Assembly (NCBI RefSeq): GCF_022267325.1
Contig: NZ_JAIZBG010000001.1
Location: forward strand, 792,001 to 856,000
DNA from: Leptospira sanjuanensis
GTDB taxonomy: Bacteria; Spirochaetota; Leptospiria; Leptospirales; Leptospiraceae
Length of the DNA: 64,000 nt
Direction of reading: 5' to 3'
Shown one piece after another: positions 62,573 to 64,000 of this stretch; the first letter of the stretch is position 1, and each line of letters opens with the position of its first letter. The notes below the pieces were generated by a model, which had not been told where the DNA came from, did not search any database, and worked only from the letters and a program-made list of their open reading frames with translations. The position numbers were made by a program, and so were the translations under genes.

Positions 62573-62668
62573 TGAAGGATAGACTGAAAAAGGAAACGGA
62601 CAAATCAACATAAAAATCTCTGGATTCTTAAAGCGACCCGAGCAAAGTAGCTCCAGTCGTCGAATCGA

Positions 62669-64000
62669 ATGAAAACGCGTTTTATCTATACGCTCCGAGC
62701 CGTCTCGATCGCCTTTCTCGGCGTGTTCGTATCGATTTCCTGTTCCGGTTTTTTTCGAAAGAAGATTCCGAATTCTCCCCTAAACGATCCAAGAAAGATG
62801 CTTCTCGTTCGGATCGAACCCGGACGTCTGGGAGAGTTTCGGGAAAAAACCAAAGGAAGATATTCCATCAGTTATCAGGAATCGGATTCCTATTATTCCG
62901 TGATGAGTAAAGAGGACGTGGATCGGGCCGGATTTTCATCGCCTGGAATCGCCGTGGTCAAACAATACTTTCCGTTTAAATATTACTCGGGGAACTATCA
63001 GGATCTGATCAACGAACGGTTCAACGGACTGGACGATTTAAAGAAAGGATATAAGGATAATATATTAAATATTCATTATCTACTCGGGATTGCGAACCGT
63101 TATTCCAAACTGGCGCGCGTGCAGGTGATCGGAAAAACCGCGAGAGGAAGGGAGATTCCCGCGCTGATTTTGACGAACACGAACGTTCCCGATAAGGAAA
63201 AGATCTCGGTTCTTTTCAACTGTGCGCATCACGCCAACGAGGTCATATCGATCGAACACTGCTACGATATCGTGTATTCCGTTCTTTCCAAACCGAAGGA
63301 ATATGATGAAATTCTAAATAAGTTGAAGATCTGGGTCGTTCCGATCGTCAACCCGGACGGAGCCAGACATTTCTGGCACGTTTCCAATCTGATGGGAAGA
63401 AAGAACGGTTATCCCGGAGTCGGACCGGTAAACGACAAACTCAATCCTGGCGTGGACATCAATCGGAACTATCCGTTCTTCTGGGGAAAAACGGGAGGAG
63501 GTTATTCCTCTCCGAATCCTTCCAATTATTTTTACAGGGGACCGTCGCCCGGCTCGGAGCCCGAAACGAAGGCGATGATGGAACTCGCCAATAAGGAACG
63601 TTTTGCGGCTTCCATCAGCTATCATGCGTATGCGAATTGTCTGTTGGTTCCGTATTCCATCGATTCGTTGAATAACCCCGAACCGGATATGGCGGGAGAA
63701 TTGGGAAAAAAAATCGCAGCTTCGGTTGCGAGTCTCAATCCGGAAAAGGAATTCGAAGCGAGAAAGAACATCTATCCGATCGACGGAGTGGATCAGGATT
63801 ATTTCTATTTCGCGCACGGAACTCTCGCGTATCTTCTCGAAACCACGCATCTCAATCCGGTTTATAAGGAAGTGGAGAAGGTCAATCTTTCCCTGCGAGA
63901 ATCCTGGAACATTTTGTTAAACGAAGTCCTCGAAGGAAGAAAGATCTTTTTGAAGGTCACGGACGAATTCGGCATTCCTCTCGAAGCGAAGGTGGAAATA
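62669..64000 (+). CDS. M14 zinc carboxypeptidase lipoprotein (runs off the right edge)
   Basis: The frame opens at ATG 62669 and stays open for 444 codons to the window end; it has no stop here, which is why no closed ORF was listed. It has a lipoprotein signal (VFVSISCSG, Cys about 25). M14 hallmarks follow: HHANE (zinc His and Glu, about 189-193), VNPDGARHFW (about 227-236), GVDINRNYPF (about 262-271), SYHAYA (third ligand, about 316) and LLETTHLNP with the catalytic Glu (about 391). The last visible residues (FLKVTDEFGIPLEAKVEI) begin a carboxypeptidase-regulatory-like beta domain. It should trim C-terminal residues outside the cytoplasm. Confidence 0.9.
   Translation, partial: MKTRFIYTLRAVSIAFLGVFVSISCSGFFRKKIPNSPLNDPRKMLLVRIEPGRLGEFREKTKGRYSISYQESDSYYSVMSKEDVDRAGFSSPGIAVVKQYFPFKYYSGNYQDLINERFNGLDDLKKGYKDNILNIHYLLGIANRYSKLARVQVIGKTARGREIPALILTNTNVPDKEKISVLFNCAHHANEVISIEHCYDIVYSVLSKPKEYDEILNKLKIWVVPIVNPDGARHFWHVSNLMGRKNGYPGVGPVNDKLNPGVDINRNYPFFWGKTGGGYSSPNPSNYFYRGPSPGSEPETKAMMELANKERFAASISYHAYANCLLVPYSIDSLNNPEPDMAGELGKKIAASVASLNPEKEFEARKNIYPIDGVDQDYFYFAHGTLAYLLETTHLNPVYKEVEKVNLSLRESWNILLNEVLEGRKIFLKVTDEFGIPLEAKVEI

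Overview
The window looks like a spirochaete chromosome segment, most likely Leptospira. I base this on overall protein character, permissive spirochaete-type lipoprotein signals, a gltA-like gene of the kind I recall from Leptospira, and many Leptospira-type hypothetical membrane and outer-membrane proteins. No rRNA or tRNA gene is visible and I cannot name a species. The left 24.9 kb is AT-richer and accessory in character. The right 39 kb is less AT-rich, tightly packed and looks like core chromosome.

Region 1 (1-8 kb) resembles a replicating and integrating element (phage-plasmid or genomic island). It holds the end of a Gp88-like gene, an archaeo-eukaryotic-type primase fused to a helicase, a DUF5131 (phage Gp37/Gp68) gene, two small paralogous proteins of unknown function, a short tyrosine recombinase whose start codon lies in a 36-bp palindrome, and a two-helix membrane protein with an unknown soluble domain.

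Region 2 (8.3-11.6 kb) is an AraC regulator followed by a co-directional set: membrane-anchored metallo-beta-lactamase-fold hydrolase, DUF3703 protein and YeiH-type (UPF0324) transporter.

Region 3 (11.8-22.5 kb) is a metal and sulfur stress island. It starts with a decayed czc efflux operon (czcC frameshifted in an A tract, czcA reduced to its two ends, no czcB seen) and an intact heavy-metal P-type ATPase. Converging on it is an ArsR-rhodanese / SQR-like flavoprotein / DsrE operon, divergent from a methyltransferase across a 32-bp perfect palindrome. A sterol-desaturase-type hydroxylase, a membrane-bound AraC regulator, DUF3147 and YnfA membrane proteins follow. It ends in a mer-like module (MerR, 20-bp-spacer promoter, MerF/MerT-like protein) broken off before any reductase gene.

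Region 4 (22.5-24.9 kb) is insertion-sequence debris: an IS1595-like transposase, a diverged second copy of its left flank, and a stem-loop repeat also present inside the primase-helicase gene.

Region 5 (24.9-64 kb) holds an MBL hydrolase, a di-haem cytochrome c peroxidase behind tandem PerR/Fur-like boxes, a second DUF3703 gene, a decayed nucleotidyltransferase gene, a citrate synthase homologue with altered catalytic positions, an AraC-type membrane regulator, an M24 peptidase homologue, a lipid-type enzyme cluster (ferritin-like hydrolase, SDR, alpha/beta hydrolase), outer-membrane barrels, NlpC/P60, DUF445, an RlmK-like methyltransferase and an EAL protein. The complete kdpFABCDE potassium-uptake operon follows, including the 29-codon kdpF. 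Next are a 1736-residue kinase/ATPase/GAF/SpoIIE-phosphatase protein with a degenerate kinase domain, a FAD amine-oxidase-like plus acetoacetate-decarboxylase-like pair, a polytopic membrane protein, two lipoproteins and the start of an M14 carboxypeptidase that runs off the right edge.

The best candidates for new biology are the mobile element's replication and recombination module, the ArsR-rhodanese/SQR/DsrE circuit with its palindrome, and the degenerate-kinase phosphatase. All functional statements come from reading motifs by eye; no database search was run.
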